Shown: one piece after another, positions 16,050-25,855 of the stretch
How the letters are laid out: each line of letters opens with the position of its first letter
Position numbering within the stretch: the stretch's first letter is position 1
DNA from: an uncultured Pelagibacteraceae bacterium
GTDB taxonomy: Bacteria > Pseudomonadota > Alphaproteobacteria > Pelagibacterales > Pelagibacteraceae
Assembly (NCBI GenBank): GCA_902540595.1
Contig: CACBNI010000006.1
Location: 16,509-80,508, forward strand
Direction: 5' to 3'
Length of the DNA: 64,000 bases
Notes under the pieces: generated by a model
Databases searched by the model: none
What the model saw: only the letters and a program-made list of their open reading frames with translations
Told to the model about the DNA's origin: nothing
Made by a program: the position numbers and the translations under genes

Positions 16050-16837
16050 AGAATTGTTATTCTGTGCATAATTCTATTACCTTTAAAGGGTGTTGCTTGA
16101 TGCAACATGGATCTGTTATCCCAAATAGCTAATTGATTTTTTTCCCATTCCAGTGAATGTTGAAATTTTTTTTTAATTTGGTGTTTGAATAATTTTTTTT
16201 TTAAATCAACTTCATTTTTAATTTTTGGCTGAAATCCAACTAAATGACCTGGGCTAGAATAGATTGAATAATTTGAACTTATTTTTCTTATAATTTTATG
16301 AGTAGATTTTAATTCTTTTATTTTTTTCCCTTTCTCTTTTACTCTCTCTTTTGTGGTAATTGAAATTGGACCCTCAGAGGAATAAACCCCTTTTAAACTT
16401 GATAATTTTCGTTTCATAGGTTCAGTTAGATTTTTAAAAGCATGATATTGTGAACAAAACTCTGTATTTGCTTTTCCTTTTTTGGGAACTAATTTTGATA
16501 GCAACATAGTAAATCTTGGTGGTTTTTTTGTATAAATAGAATCTGTGTGAAACTGTTCACCAAAACTTGGTCCTTTATCGCTTTCTTTTCTTTGAACAAC
16601 AGTTATCTGAGGATATTTTTTGTTTAATCCTTTTAATCTTGGATAATCTGCAAGTTTTCCAAAATTTTTAGCAAACTCAACATAATGTTTAGGGGAAAGA
16701 TTTTGTCTTCTAAAAAAAATCATTCCATATTTATTTAGAGCATTAATAATGATTTTGAAATTTTCTTTTGAAAGTTTTTGAAGATCAGTGTCAATCTCAG
16801 CCCCAATATTATTTTTATTGGGAATAATTTTTATCAT
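16046..16837 (-). CDS. TauD/TfdA-family Fe(II)/2-oxoglutarate dioxygenase
   Basis: This 263-residue protein has the facial-triad motif FHTDSIY (His and Asp, about residues 97-99), the distal His in NRSMLHQATPF and the 2-oxoglutarate-binding Arg in RIMHRITIL at the very end. This is the TauD/TfdA family, which hydroxylates small acids such as taurine or related compounds. The substrate cannot be told. A lysine-rich insert (about 165-180, KERVKEKGKKIKELK) is unusual. It shares a TTAA stop overlap with the convergent dehydrogenase gene. Confidence 0.88.
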   Translation of the reverse strand: MIKIIPNKNNIGAEIDTDLQKLSKENFKIIINALNKYGMIFFRRQNLSPKHYVEFAKNFGKLADYPRLKGLNKKYPQITVVQRKESDKGPSFGEQFHTDSIYTKKPPRFTMLLSKLVPKKGKANTEFCSQYHAFKNLTEPMKRKLSSLKGVYSSEGPISITTKERVKEKGKKIKELKSTHKIIRKISSNYSIYSSPGHLVGFQPKIKNEVDLKKKLFKHQIKKKFQHSLEWEKNQLAIWDNRSMLHQATPFKGNRIMHRITIL

Positions 16838-16838
16838 C

Positions 16839-17105
16839 TTAAGAATTTAGTAATTTGTTTTTTGCTTTCTCAAACTCTTCTTGGGTTAGCACTCCACTTT
16901 CACGCAAACTATTTAATTTTGCTAACTCATCACTTAATGAACTATTGTCGGTTGAAATGGTTGATTTAGTCTCCGCTTCGATCTCTTCTTTTTCTGCTCT
17001 ATTGGCTTCTTTAGCATTAAATCCGTTCATTATTGCCATACCACCTAAATATAGTACATAAGCCATAATTGGTATTACTAAGCCAAAAAAAATTATTTTT
17101 TCCAT
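16839..17105 (-). CDS. SHOCT-domain small membrane protein
   Basis: This 88-residue protein has an N-terminal membrane helix (about 4-25), an acidic/charged linker, and a C-terminal DELAKLNSLRESGVLTQEEFEKAKNKLL. That is a clear SHOCT (short C-terminal) motif, a helical oligomerisation module with no enzymatic role. It lies one base upstream of the dioxygenase gene on the same strand. Confidence 0.85.
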   Translation of the reverse strand: MEKIIFFGLVIPIMAYVLYLGGMAIMNGFNAKEANRAEKEEIEAETKSTISTDNSSLSDELAKLNSLRESGVLTQEEFEKAKNKLLNS

Positions 17106-17108
17106 AAA

Positions 17109-17312
17109 CTAATCTTCGTCTTCCTCTCTCCATTTTTTTTCGTACAGTAAGTAAGCTGCATAAACTACTGAAACTGTACCTACAATCATTCCATAATCAA
17201 AACCTGTTTGCTGGTCGTGAAGGTACCAACCCAGTTGAGTAGCTCCAATTGTTGGAAAAGTTAGTAAAAGAAAAATTATGGCAATCCTGTATGGATACTT
17301 TGGTTTTTTCAT
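17109..17312 (-). CDS. Small two-helix membrane protein, unknown
   Basis: This 67-residue protein starts MKKPKYPYRIAIIFLLLTFPTIGATQLGWYLH and has a second helix around 38-56, then an acidic end (WREEDED). It has positively charged residues before helix 1 and negative ones after helix 2. No family is recognised. It is 3 bases upstream of the SHOCT gene on the same strand and probably co-transcribed. Confidence 0.65.
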   Translation of the reverse strand: MKKPKYPYRIAIIFLLLTFPTIGATQLGWYLHDQQTGFDYGMIVGTVSVVYAAYLLYEKKWREEDED

Positions 17313-17349
17313 ATCTTAGATTAACAGAATAAATTGTGAGATTTAATTG

Positions 17350-18195
17350 CTAAATTTGCGTTCTTTTGAAACACTCTATGGTATTTTTCAATAAACAAGC
17401 GATTGTCATTGGGCCTACACCACCTGGAACCGGCGTTAAAGCTTTTGCATTTTTAGAAACTTCATCAAAATCCACATCCCCAACAATTCCTTTGTCAGTT
17501 TTATTAATACCAACATCAATAACAATAGTATCTTTTTTAACCCAATCGCCTTTAACAAGTTCTGGAATTCCAACTGCTGCAACTATTATATCTGCTTCTA
17601 AACATTCAGCTTTTAAATCTTTAGTTTTTGAATGAGTAATTGTTACTGTGCAATTTTCTTTTAAGAGAAGTTGGGTCATTGGCTTTCCATTTAAATTTGA
17701 TCTTCCAACTATTACTGCTTTTTTTCCATTTAAATTAGGTTCAACTTTTTTGATCAATAAATAGCAACCCAAAGGAGTACATGGTACTGAACTTTCATAT
17801 CCAGAAGAAAGATTTCCAACATTCGTTGGATGAAAACCATCAACATCTTTTGAGGGTAAAATTGTTTCAATTACTTTTTGTTTATCAATATGTTTTGGAA
17901 GTGGCAGTTGAACTAGAATTCCTGAAACTGTCTCATCCTTATTTAATTCTTTAATTTTTTCTAATACTGTTTTTTCCTCGACTGAATCTGGATATTTAAT
18001 AACTTCAGATTTTAAACCTACTTCATTAGCTGATTTTTCTTTGTTACGTACATAAATTTGGCTTGGAGTTAAATCACCTATAAGAATGACTGTTAAGCCA
18101 GGTACTTTATTGTATTTTGCTTTTAATCCTGTGACTTCATGCTTAAGCTCTTGTCTTAATTCTGCAGCAGCTTTCTTCCCATCTATTAAAATCAT
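17350..18195 (-). CDS. folD: Methylenetetrahydrofolate dehydrogenase/cyclohydrolase FolD
   Basis: This 281-residue protein has the family motifs YVRNKEKSANEVG (catalytic Tyr and Lys, about residues 50-54), GILVQLPLPKHI, the cofactor site VGRSNLNGKPMTQLLL and the end PVPGGVGPMTIACLL. It converts 5,10-methylene-THF to 10-formyl-THF using NADP, feeding purine synthesis and one-carbon metabolism. It is downstream of the yggT-mscS pair on the same strand. Confidence 0.98.
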   Translation of the reverse strand: MILIDGKKAAAELRQELKHEVTGLKAKYNKVPGLTVILIGDLTPSQIYVRNKEKSANEVGLKSEVIKYPDSVEEKTVLEKIKELNKDETVSGILVQLPLPKHIDKQKVIETILPSKDVDGFHPTNVGNLSSGYESSVPCTPLGCYLLIKKVEPNLNGKKAVIVGRSNLNGKPMTQLLLKENCTVTITHSKTKDLKAECLEADIIVAAVGIPELVKGDWVKKDTIVIDVGINKTDKGIVGDVDFDEVSKNAKALTPVPGGVGPMTIACLLKNTIECFKRTQI

Positions 18196-18204
18196 TTTAT
18201 CTTT

Positions 18205-18495
18205 CTAAAAAATCATTGGCGCGATGTAGAGCTTCATACACATTTCAATAAACCAAATCAATAGTAGAAGAATTACGGGAGATATGTCTAAAGATCCTAA
18301 ATTAGGTATAAAACGTCTGATTTTGTTTAAAATTGGATCTGTAAGTCTGTAGGTTAATTCTAAAAGAGAATAAACAAATCTGTTTTGGGTATTTAAAACG
18401 TTAAAGGCAATTAACCAACTTACAACTACATTTGCTATTACAACATATGAGTAAAGTTTTAGAATTTGTAAAACTAAATAAAAAATTGCTATCAT
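18205..18495 (-). CDS. YggT family membrane protein
   Basis: This 96-residue protein has two hydrophobic blocks and the YggT signature: NVVVSWLIAFNVLNTQNRFVYSLLELTYRLTDPILNKIRRFIPNLGSLDISPVILLLLI. YggT proteins are linked to cell division, osmotic stress and division-plane placement in different bacteria, with no settled biochemical role. It overlaps the mechanosensitive channel gene by 4 bases (ATGA). Confidence 0.92.
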   Translation of the reverse strand: MIAIFYLVLQILKLYSYVVIANVVVSWLIAFNVLNTQNRFVYSLLELTYRLTDPILNKIRRFIPNLGSLDISPVILLLLIWFIEMCMKLYIAPMIF

Positions 18496-19577
18496 TTTTT
18501 TTCGACATAAATCGACTGACTTGGGAAAGCAAAAGAAGCACCATTTTTCTCAACTATCTGTTTAATTTCAATTGCTAATCTCTCTTTCACTTCTAGAGAA
18601 TTACTCCAACTATTAGAGTTCGTAAAACACCTCACCAGCAAATCAATAGAACTATCTGAAAATTTTTCTATTCTAACAGCAACTCCTGTTGCTTGGTTAA
18701 AGTCTTCACTTTTATTTATATATTCTTCTATCTCGTCTCTTACTTTTTTTAATTGCTCAATTGTAGAGTCATACTGAAGAGTAATAATCCACCTCACTCT
18801 CCAATTTGAAGTTTCACTTACGTTTATGACTGCATTTTCTGCGAACTGAAAGTTTGGAATAATTGCTAGAGACTTATCAAACTTTCTAATTGTTGTTGAC
18901 CTAAAGCCAATTTTTTCAACTATCCCTTCTATTATTCCATCAACTGCTATCCAATCTCCAATTTTAAATCTTTTTTCAACTAATACTAAAATTCCTGAAA
19001 TTAAATTTTTAAATAAATCTTGTGCACCTAGAGCCACTGCAACACCAAACAAACCAAGACCTGCAATAATTGGGCCAATTTTAATTCCCCATAACTCAAG
19101 AACTGCAGCTAAACCAAGTATAAAAATTAATACTTTTAAGGACTTTATTATCCATCCAATGAGTTCTCTTGTTAAAAGTTTATCTAGTCCACTTAATATA
19201 TAAGATACAGGTTCGATTATTTGATGAATAACCCAAAATATTAAAATAGTTATCAATGTTCTATTAATAGTATCTACTACATCTCTACCTTCTGCGGAAA
19301 AAGTCATGTAATAGCTTGCAATAAAAAAACCTAAAACGATTGGTAAAAATCTTGCCGGGCCTTCTAAAGCGCGAACAAAAGTATCGTCCAATTTGTTTGT
19401 GGTTCTTTTAGAAATAATTTCTAATTTTTTAATAACTAATTTACTGATCAGGCCCCTAAAAATGAGAAAAACTAAAAAAATAGCAATACCAATTACGATT
19501 TGAAAAATATCAACTCCAAGAATACCCTTATTCCAAACTGATAAAAATATATCAGAAAAATTATTTATTATGTCCAT
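18492..19577 (-). CDS. MscS-type mechanosensitive channel
   Basis: This 361-residue protein has four or five N-terminal helices, the pore-lining TM3 pattern IIAGLGLFGVAVALGAQDLFKNLISGILVLVEKRFKIGDWI (about 170-210) and a beta/alpha cytosolic vestibule domain. This is the small-conductance channel MscS family, which releases solutes on osmotic downshock. It lies between hemD and yggT on the same strand, with 2-base spacing to hemD. Confidence 0.93.
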   Translation of the reverse strand: MDIINNFSDIFLSVWNKGILGVDIFQIVIGIAIFLVFLIFRGLISKLVIKKLEIISKRTTNKLDDTFVRALEGPARFLPIVLGFFIASYYMTFSAEGRDVVDTINRTLITILIFWVIHQIIEPVSYILSGLDKLLTRELIGWIIKSLKVLIFILGLAAVLELWGIKIGPIIAGLGLFGVAVALGAQDLFKNLISGILVLVEKRFKIGDWIAVDGIIEGIVEKIGFRSTTIRKFDKSLAIIPNFQFAENAVINVSETSNWRVRWIITLQYDSTIEQLKKVRDEIEEYINKSEDFNQATGVAVRIEKFSDSSIDLLVRCFTNSNSWSNSLEVKERLAIEIKQIVEKNGASFAFPSQSIYVEKK

Positions 19578-19579
19578 GG

Positions 19580-20278
19580 CTAAATTTTATATAACAAAAA
19601 CTCCTCTTCTCCAGGATTAAAAAGAAATATCTTTTTCCATTTAATTTCGTTCAGTATTAATGAGGTTTTTTCACCTATACACATTAAATTCGTATCCATC
19701 CAAAAACTTTCTAGTTGATGAATTTTGATAAAGTTTAAAAAGCTTGATCCGCTGTTTTGAGAGTAAACATAGACCATATCAGGCATATTTTGTTTTAATT
19801 CTTTAACAAAGTCTTCATTAAAATTATGATTATGGTTGACCCTATAATTTATAATCCTCTTGATACTATAACCTTCTTTTATTAACTGCTGGTCAAGATC
19901 GACTGATATTGTTTCTCCACTCACATAAAGTAACTGACCACTAGATGAATTATGGTTTTGCAAGATTAATTCTTTTAAATTTGAAACATTACCTTCAGCT
20001 GCAATTGTATTTTGAAAACCAAAACTTCTTGCTTTTTTTTCAGTTTCTTCTCCTACACAGAAACATTTGATTGTCTTATTAATTTCATCATGATTTAAAA
20101 ATTTTACAGCATTAGCACTAGTGAAGATAAATCCATTGAAGTCTGCAAAATTTATTTCGTCGTGAACTACTTCCTCAACACTTAATAAAGGAAGGTGGGA
20201 AACTTGATGACCTAAGGATTTGAATTTGACTATCATTTCAGAGCAGTCTTCTAAAGGTCTTGTTAGTAAAATATGCAT
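19580..20278 (-). CDS. hemD: Uroporphyrinogen-III synthase HemD
   Basis: This 232-residue protein begins MHILLTRPLEDCSEMIVKFKSLGH. It contains FNGFIFTSANAVKFL and CVGEETEKKARSFGF, the typical two-domain HemD pattern, with DMVYVYSQNSGSSFLNFI and LMCIGEKTSLIL in the second half. It cyclises hydroxymethylbilane to uroporphyrinogen III. HemD is poorly conserved in general; its place one base after hemC makes the call firm. Confidence 0.92.
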   Translation of the reverse strand: MHILLTRPLEDCSEMIVKFKSLGHQVSHLPLLSVEEVVHDEINFADFNGFIFTSANAVKFLNHDEINKTIKCFCVGEETEKKARSFGFQNTIAAEGNVSNLKELILQNHNSSSGQLLYVSGETISVDLDQQLIKEGYSIKRIINYRVNHNHNFNEDFVKELKQNMPDMVYVYSQNSGSSFLNFIKIHQLESFWMDTNLMCIGEKTSLILNEIKWKKIFLFNPGEEEFLLYKI

Positions 20279-20279
20279 A

Positions 20280-21197
20280 TTATCTTTTATAAGAATTATT
20301 AGATTTTGTTTTTAAAATTTGACCTACTTCTTTGCCAATTTGGCTAAAGTCTTCAACTTTGCCAGTTTTTTTTTCATAATATCTTTTCGAGCCATCTAAA
20401 GAAAATAATTCAGCTTCAACAATAATTTTATCATCTTTTATTATAGAGTGGGCTCCAACTGCGGTTTCGCAGTCGCCTTCCAAAACTTTTAAAATATTTC
20501 TCTCAACATGTGCTCTCATAGATGTTTCGTTATGATTTATTTTTTTTAAAACTGAGATTATTTCCTCATCGTCCTCTCTACATTGAAGTGCAATTATACC
20601 TTGTCCAGCACTTGGAATTATTTTTTCAGGAGAAAATATTTCTGAAATTTCACTGTCAAAATTCAAAAATTTAATTCCTGCATAGGATAAGATTATTGCG
20701 TCATAGGTTCCATCTTTAAGTTTTTTAATTCGTGTATCAACATTCCCTCTAATAAGTTTACATTCAAGATCTGATCTGATTTTTTTAATTTGATATTCTC
20801 TTCTAAAAGATGAGGTTCCAATTATAGAGTTTTTTTTTAATTCATTTAATTTTTGTTTATCCTTTGTGATAAGAATTTCTCTTGCATCGTTTCTTTCTAA
20901 GAATACATCTGTTTTAAGACCTTGAGTTTCAAAAGCTGGCATATCTTTGAGTGCGTGAACTGCAATGTCGATATTTTTATCTTGAAGTTCTTTTTCAATA
21001 TTGCTTGAAAATAATCCTTTACCACCAACTTCTGACAATCTTGTATCCTTAATCTCGTCTCCTTTTGTTTTTATTTTTTTTATTACAACATCTTCATCAA
21101 TTAAATCAGTACTTTTGACAATTTGATCTTTGGCTTTTTGGGCATAAAGCATAGCCAGCTTACTGCCTCTAGAACCAATGATAATTTTACTATTCAT
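20280..21197 (-). CDS. hemC: Hydroxymethylbilane synthase (porphobilinogen deaminase) HemC
   Basis: This 305-residue protein has IIIGSRGSKLAMLYA at the N terminus, the catalytic Asp region VHALKDMPAF, IGTSSFRREYQIK and IRGNVDTRIKKL, and the dipyrromethane-cofactor Cys in LEGDCETAVGAHS (about 242). It links four porphobilinogens into hydroxymethylbilane. It is divergent from tsaD, an arrangement known in alphaproteobacteria, and forms an operon with hemD. Confidence 0.97.
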   Translation of the reverse strand: MNSKIIIGSRGSKLAMLYAQKAKDQIVKSTDLIDEDVVIKKIKTKGDEIKDTRLSEVGGKGLFSSNIEKELQDKNIDIAVHALKDMPAFETQGLKTDVFLERNDAREILITKDKQKLNELKKNSIIGTSSFRREYQIKKIRSDLECKLIRGNVDTRIKKLKDGTYDAIILSYAGIKFLNFDSEISEIFSPEKIIPSAGQGIIALQCREDDEEIISVLKKINHNETSMRAHVERNILKVLEGDCETAVGAHSIIKDDKIIVEAELFSLDGSKRYYEKKTGKVEDFSQIGKEVGQILKTKSNNSYKR

Positions 21198-21253
21198 AAA
21201 TATATTTATTTCTTACTTGTATTGAGATTGTACAATTATTAAAAACTATTTGA

Positions 21254-22327
21254 ATGAGCAAAAAACCCTTAATTCTCGGAATAGAAACGAGCTGTGATGA
21301 GACGGCTGCATCAATTATAACTCAAAATGATCAAGGGAGTCCGGTAGTTTTATCAAGTGTCGTTTCAAGCCAAGTTGAAGTACATAAGGAATTTGGAGGA
21401 GTGGTTCCAGAATTAGCTGCACGAGCACATATTGATAAAATTGATTGGATTGTTCAAAAAGCTATTAATGACAGTGGAAAAAAAATTAATGAAATTGATG
21501 CCGTAGCATCCACTGCAGGACCTGGTTTGATTGTTTGTCTGTCTGTTGGTTTAAGTTTTGGAAAAGCTTTTGCAGCTTCAATAAATAAACCCTTTATAGC
21601 AGTTAACCACTTAGAGGGTCATGCATTAAGTCCTAAGTTGAATTCAAATTTAAACTATCCCTATTTACTTTTGTTGATCTCAGGTGGACATTCACAATTT
21701 TTAAATGTTCAAGGATTAGGAAAATATAAAAGATTAGGCACAACCATTGACGATGCTTTGGGAGAAGCATTTGATAAAACTGCAAAACTTTTAGGTATTG
21801 AATTTCCAGGTGGTCCACAAATTGAAATTTTAGCAAAAAAAGGTGATCCTAATAAATATGATTTACCAAAACCTATTTTTAGTAAAGGTGGTTGTAATTT
21901 GTCTTTTGCTGGTCTTAAAACGGCTGTGTTAAGAATAACTAAAAATATTAAAACAGATCAGGAAAAATTTGATCTAGCTGCATCTTTTCAAAGAACTATA
22001 GAGGAAATTTTATATAAAAAAACTAAAGTTGCTTTTAAAGAATTTGAAAAACAAAATGCTCTAACTGAAAAAAATTTTGTAGTTGCTGGAGGAGTAGCTG
22101 CTAATAAAAATATTAGAAATATGCTAATCAGTTTATGTGAGGAGGAAAATTATCAAAGTATTTTTCCACCAATAGAACTTTGTGGAGATAATGCCGCCAT
22201 GATAGCAATGGTTGGTTTAGAGAAATTTAAATTAAAAGAGTTTAGTCAATTAGATCATCCTGCAAAACCTAGATGGCCCCTTGATGAGAATGCTGCTTTT
22301 TTGAAAGGTGCTGGGGTTCAATTATAA
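21254..22327 (+). CDS. tsaD: tRNA N6-adenosine threonylcarbamoyltransferase TsaD
   Basis: This 357-residue protein starts LILGIETSCDETAASII. It has the metal-binding VNHLEGHALSP (two His, about 110-115) and LISGGHSQF, LGEAFDKTAKLL and VAGGVAANKNIR motifs. It completes the t6A modification at position 37 of ANN-decoding tRNAs. The last codon overlaps the start of the EVE gene by one base (TAATG). Confidence 0.98.
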   Translation: MSKKPLILGIETSCDETAASIITQNDQGSPVVLSSVVSSQVEVHKEFGGVVPELAARAHIDKIDWIVQKAINDSGKKINEIDAVASTAGPGLIVCLSVGLSFGKAFAASINKPFIAVNHLEGHALSPKLNSNLNYPYLLLLISGGHSQFLNVQGLGKYKRLGTTIDDALGEAFDKTAKLLGIEFPGGPQIEILAKKGDPNKYDLPKPIFSKGGCNLSFAGLKTAVLRITKNIKTDQEKFDLAASFQRTIEEILYKKTKVAFKEFEKQNALTEKNFVVAGGVAANKNIRNMLISLCEEENYQSIFPPIELCGDNAAMIAMVGLEKFKLKEFSQLDHPAKPRWPLDENAAFLKGAGVQL

Positions 22328-22740
22328 TGCAATACTGGTTAATGAAATCTGAACCAGATGTATGGTCTATTCATCAACAAATAAAGTCAGGTGCCAAAGG
22401 GGCACCGTGGGATGGGGTAAGAAATTATCAAGCTGCAAAAAATTTAAAGTCAATGAAAAAAGGTGACCTTTGTTTTTTTTATCATTCAAATATTGGTAAA
22501 GAAATTGTAGGTATTGTTGAGGTCATTAAAGAGCACTACTTAGACAAAACTGATAAAAGTGGGCGCTTTGTTGCTGTTACGGTTAAGTTTAAAAAGAAAC
22601 TAGCAAAACCAGTTACCTTAGAAGAGATAAAAAAACATAAGGAATTAGGCGATTTAGCGTTGATTAAACAGAGCAGACTATCTGTAATGCCAATCGATTA
22701 TAAAAGCTGGAAAATCATAAATAACATGAGTAGAATTTAA
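22327..22740 (+). CDS. EVE-domain protein
   Basis: This 137-residue protein begins MQYWLMKSEPDVWSIHQQIK. It contains WDGVRNYQAAKNLKSMKKGDLCFFYHS and a later DLALIKQSRLSVMPIDYKSW, the standard single EVE domain related to PUA and YTH folds. EVE domains bind modified bases in DNA or RNA. Standing next to tsaD, a tRNA-modification gene, is common in proteobacteria and suggests a role in nucleic-acid quality control; that is inference. Confidence 0.94.
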   Translation: MQYWLMKSEPDVWSIHQQIKSGAKGAPWDGVRNYQAAKNLKSMKKGDLCFFYHSNIGKEIVGIVEVIKEHYLDKTDKSGRFVAVTVKFKKKLAKPVTLEEIKKHKELGDLALIKQSRLSVMPIDYKSWKIINNMSRI

Positions 22741-22755
22741 AAAAAAAATTTACAC

Positions 22756-24840
22756 ATGCCTAAAAAAAAGAAAAAAAAACCTAAAGTAAAAAAAAAATCT
22801 TCTAAAAAAGTTAAGAAAAGAACTAAAGTAAAAAAGGTTTCAAACAAAATCAAAAAAAAAACAAAAAGCAAAAAGAAGACTAAAAAAGAGAATGGTTCTT
22901 CTCCTCCTGAAATAGTTATAAAAACTAAACCAGAATGGGTAAAAGCAAGTTTAGCAAATAAAAGTAAGTACCAACAAAAATATTCACAATCTATCAAAAG
23001 TAACGATGATTTTTGGAGAAAAGAAGGAAAAAGAATTACTTGGATAAAACCTTATAAAAAAATTAAAGATGTTAAATACAGCACTAAAGAAGTAAAAATT
23101 AAATGGTATGAAGATGGAACTTTGAATGCTTCAGCTAACTGTATTGATAGACATTTAAAAGATAAAAAAGATAAAACTGCAATTATTTGGGTTGGCGATG
23201 ATCCGAAAGATAGTCAAAAAATAACTTATAAACAATTACACCAAAAAGTTTCCAAAGCTGCAAATGGTTTAAAAAAACTTGGAATTAAAAAAGGAGATCG
23301 TGTTACAATTTATTTAACCATGATCCCAGAGCTTGCAATTTTAATGCTGGCATGTGTTAGAATTGGAGCAGTCCATTCAATTATATTTGGTGGTTTTTCT
23401 GCAGAATCGATTTCGGGAAGAGTAAATGATTGCGAGTCTGAATATATAATCACTGCTGATGAGGGAGTTAGAGGAGGAAAAACTATTCCACTAAAATATA
23501 CAACTGATGAAGCTCTAACAAGTTGTCCAAATGTAAAAAAATGTATTGTAGTTAAACGAACAGGAAATTACATCAATTGGAATGAGGAAAGAGATGTTTG
23601 GTATCATGATTTAATTAAAGATGTTTCAAATCATTGTGAACCTGAAGAAATGAATGCTGAGGATCCTTTATTTATTTTATATACCTCAGGATCAACTGGT
23701 AAACCAAAAGGAGTTCTTCATACTACGGGTGGGTATATGGTATATGCATCAATGACCCATCAATATATTTTTAACTATAAGCCAAAAGATATTTATTGGT
23801 GTACTGCTGATATTGGATGGGTAACGGGTCATAGTTATATTATTTATGGACCCCTTGCTAATGGTGCTACAACAATAATGTTTGAGGGAATTCCTAATTA
23901 TCCTGACACTTCAAGGTGGTGGCAGATCGTTGATAAATATAAAGTAAATATCTTCTATACCGCTCCTACAGCAATCAGAGCTTTAATGCGTGAAGGTGAT
24001 AAACCGGTTAAAAAAACCTCTAGAAAGTCTCTTAAGTTGCTTGGTACTGTTGGTGAACCGATTAATCCAGAGGCTTGGATGTGGTATTACAAAACAGTTG
24101 GGAACTCAAAGTCTCCTATTGTAGATACTTGGTGGCAAACGGAAACAGGTGGAATACTAATAGCTCCTCAAACTGGAGCTATTCCATTAAAACCTGGTTC
24201 AGCTACAAAACCGTTCTATGGAATTAAGCCTGTTATCGTTGATAAAAACGGCAAAGAGATAAAAGGCGCTGGCGAAGGAAGGCTTTGTATTGCTCAATCA
24301 TGGCCAGGTCAAATGAGAACTGTTTATGGAGACCATCAAAGATTTATCGACACTTATTTTTCTCAGTTTAATGGTAAATATTTTACTGGGGATGGCTGTA
24401 GGAGAGATAAAGATGGATATTACTGGATCACAGGACGAGTTGATGATGTAATTATTGTATCTGGACATAATCTAGGTACTGCTGAGATTGAAAGTGCATT
24501 TGTTGCTCATCCAAAAGTTGCTGAAGCAGCTGTAGTTGGTTATCCACACGATATTAAAGGAAATGGTTTGTATTGTTATGTCACTTTAAATGCAGGAGAA
24601 ACTGAAAATGGAGATCTTGAAAGAGATTTAAAACTTTGGGTCAGAAAACAAATTGGGCCTCTAGCAACTCCTGACTTAATACACTTTACTCCGGGTCTTC
24701 CAAAAACTAGATCAGGTAAAATAATGAGAAGGATTTTGAGAAAAATTGCTGCAAACGAGCATGGACAATTAGGTGACACCACTACTTTAGCTGATCCAAG
24801 TGTTGTCGAAAGCTTAGTCGATAATAGAAAAAATATTTAA
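22756..24840 (+). CDS. acsA: Acetyl-CoA synthetase with a lysine-rich N-terminal extension
   Basis: This 694-residue protein is longer than typical Acs (about 650). Residues 1-45 are almost only Lys with some Ser, Thr and Val ([20 protein letters not shown]). Normal Acs sequence begins near [23 protein letters not shown]. There is no ATG, GTG or TTG between the first Met and that point, so the tail is probably translated. Catalytic motifs are intact: [42 protein letters not shown] and the regulatory acetylation site [11 protein letters not shown]. It makes acetyl-CoA from acetate, ATP and CoA. Confidence 0.97.
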   Translation: MPKKKKKKPKVKKKSSKKVKKRTKVKKVSNKIKKKTKSKKKTKKENGSSPPEIVIKTKPEWVKASLANKSKYQQKYSQSIKSNDDFWRKEGKRITWIKPYKKIKDVKYSTKEVKIKWYEDGTLNASANCIDRHLKDKKDKTAIIWVGDDPKDSQKITYKQLHQKVSKAANGLKKLGIKKGDRVTIYLTMIPELAILMLACVRIGAVHSIIFGGFSAESISGRVNDCESEYIITADEGVRGGKTIPLKYTTDEALTSCPNVKKCIVVKRTGNYINWNEERDVWYHDLIKDVSNHCEPEEMNAEDPLFILYTSGSTGKPKGVLHTTGGYMVYASMTHQYIFNYKPKDIYWCTADIGWVTGHSYIIYGPLANGATTIMFEGIPNYPDTSRWWQIVDKYKVNIFYTAPTAIRALMREGDKPVKKTSRKSLKLLGTVGEPINPEAWMWYYKTVGNSKSPIVDTWWQTETGGILIAPQTGAIPLKPGSATKPFYGIKPVIVDKNGKEIKGAGEGRLCIAQSWPGQMRTVYGDHQRFIDTYFSQFNGKYFTGDGCRRDKDGYYWITGRVDDVIIVSGHNLGTAEIESAFVAHPKVAEAAVVGYPHDIKGNGLYCYVTLNAGETENGDLERDLKLWVRKQIGPLATPDLIHFTPGLPKTRSGKIMRRILRKIAANEHGQLGDTTTLADPSVVESLVDNRKNI

Positions 24841-25481
24841 AACTGAACTAAGTTCTGAAATTCTTGTTTAATTACATCCCACTTTAATATCATAGAGTTT
24901 AGGACAATTTTACGATCTAAGGTTTTTAACTCTTCAGCAATTGGTGCCCATTTATACAATGAGAGTGCGCTTGGATTAAACGGTAGATCTGTATGATAAG
25001 TATCCCAGTTAATATTTTGAAATCTATCTTCAAAATCAATTCTAGCCTGGTCAACAACGTCTAATGGCATTTTATTCGAAATTTCATCATCTAAAATTTT
25101 ATTAAAAATCTCTTTTGCTTTATCAGTGTCTTGAAAATTGAAATTAACCCTCAAATAAGAGAAAGTATAAAGAGATAAATCTTGAAGTGCCACAGAATAA
25201 ATATTCCATTTCGCAAGATTAACTGAGCCCATAAACTTATCATTTTCAAAATGAAGAACATACCGAGTTCCCATTCGAGTTTTTAAATAATTATACAAAG
25301 TTACTTGGGTTACCCATGCAGATTTAGTTTGAATAAAAGTTTCAAGTTCATCTAAATTCTTAATTTTTTTTTTTGGAATAAACGCTTTAAACATTGCTAA
25401 CAAATATGTCTTAAAATCCGTTGCTGTTAGATCTTTCCAAGTTAACTTGTATTTTGACATAATCTGAGCCGTATGTGGCAT
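24837..25481 (-). CDS. Conserved-looking cytosolic protein of unknown function
   Basis: The ORF is 214 residues ([15 protein letters not shown]); a second possible start is the Met at residue 8 (25460). It has no signal peptide or membrane helix and is rich in aromatic residues. The segments [29 protein letters not shown] and [22 protein letters not shown] look like an ordered helical protein. I do not recognise the family. It sits between acsA, with which it shares a TTAA stop overlap, and the divergent symporter genes. Confidence 0.7.
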   Translation of the reverse strand: MPHTAQIMSKYKLTWKDLTATDFKTYLLAMFKAFIPKKKIKNLDELETFIQTKSAWVTQVTLYNYLKTRMGTRYVLHFENDKFMGSVNLAKWNIYSVALQDLSLYTFSYLRVNFNFQDTDKAKEIFNKILDDEISNKMPLDVVDQARIDFEDRFQNINWDTYHTDLPFNPSALSLYKWAPIAEELKTLDRKIVLNSMILKWDVIKQEFQNLVQF

Positions 25482-25594
25482 TTATACCCTAAAAAAGTCA
25501 GTAAATAAGTACCTATTATGGTTAAATTTAGGTCTTTTCAAAAGCCTCATAATGGTTATGGTTTTGCCAGTTATAACTAAATAGAGAGGTAAAT

Positions 25595-25855
25595 ATGTCA
25601 AATCAAGAAAAACATTGGGAGAAATCCAGAGGTTTGCTGATGATAACGTTAGCAATCTGGTTTGTATTCTCAATTGGCATCTTCCTTTTTGGAGCTGAAA
25701 TGAACGAGGTCACAGGACCTTTCGGTTATCCGTGGACATATTGGTTTACGTGTCAGGGATCTCTTGGAGCATTTGTAATCCTTATTTTCTGGTTTGCGAA
25801 TAGACAAGAAAAGATCGACGAAGAGTTCGGCTTTAGCGAAAGAGAGGATGAATAA
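25595..25855 (+). CDS. DUF4212 small subunit of a sodium/solute symporter
   Basis: This 86-residue protein has two membrane helices. The pattern HWEKSRGLLMITLAIWFVFSIGIFLFG ... GYPWTYWFTCQGSLGAFVILIFWFANRQEKIDEEFG matches DUF4212, the small partner of VC_2705-type symporters. A good Shine-Dalgarno (AGAGAGGT) precedes the ATG. It overlaps the large subunit by one base (TAATG). Confidence 0.94.
   Translation: MSNQEKHWEKSRGLLMITLAIWFVFSIGIFLFGAEMNEVTGPFGYPWTYWFTCQGSLGAFVILIFWFANRQEKIDEEFGFSEREDE

Noticed and set aside
22737-22997. 86-residue minus-strand ORF opposite the Acs start, Phe/Leu-rich
   Set aside because: It is the antisense reading of the lysine-rich Acs tail (AAA codons read as TTT), so its hydrophobicity is an artefact.
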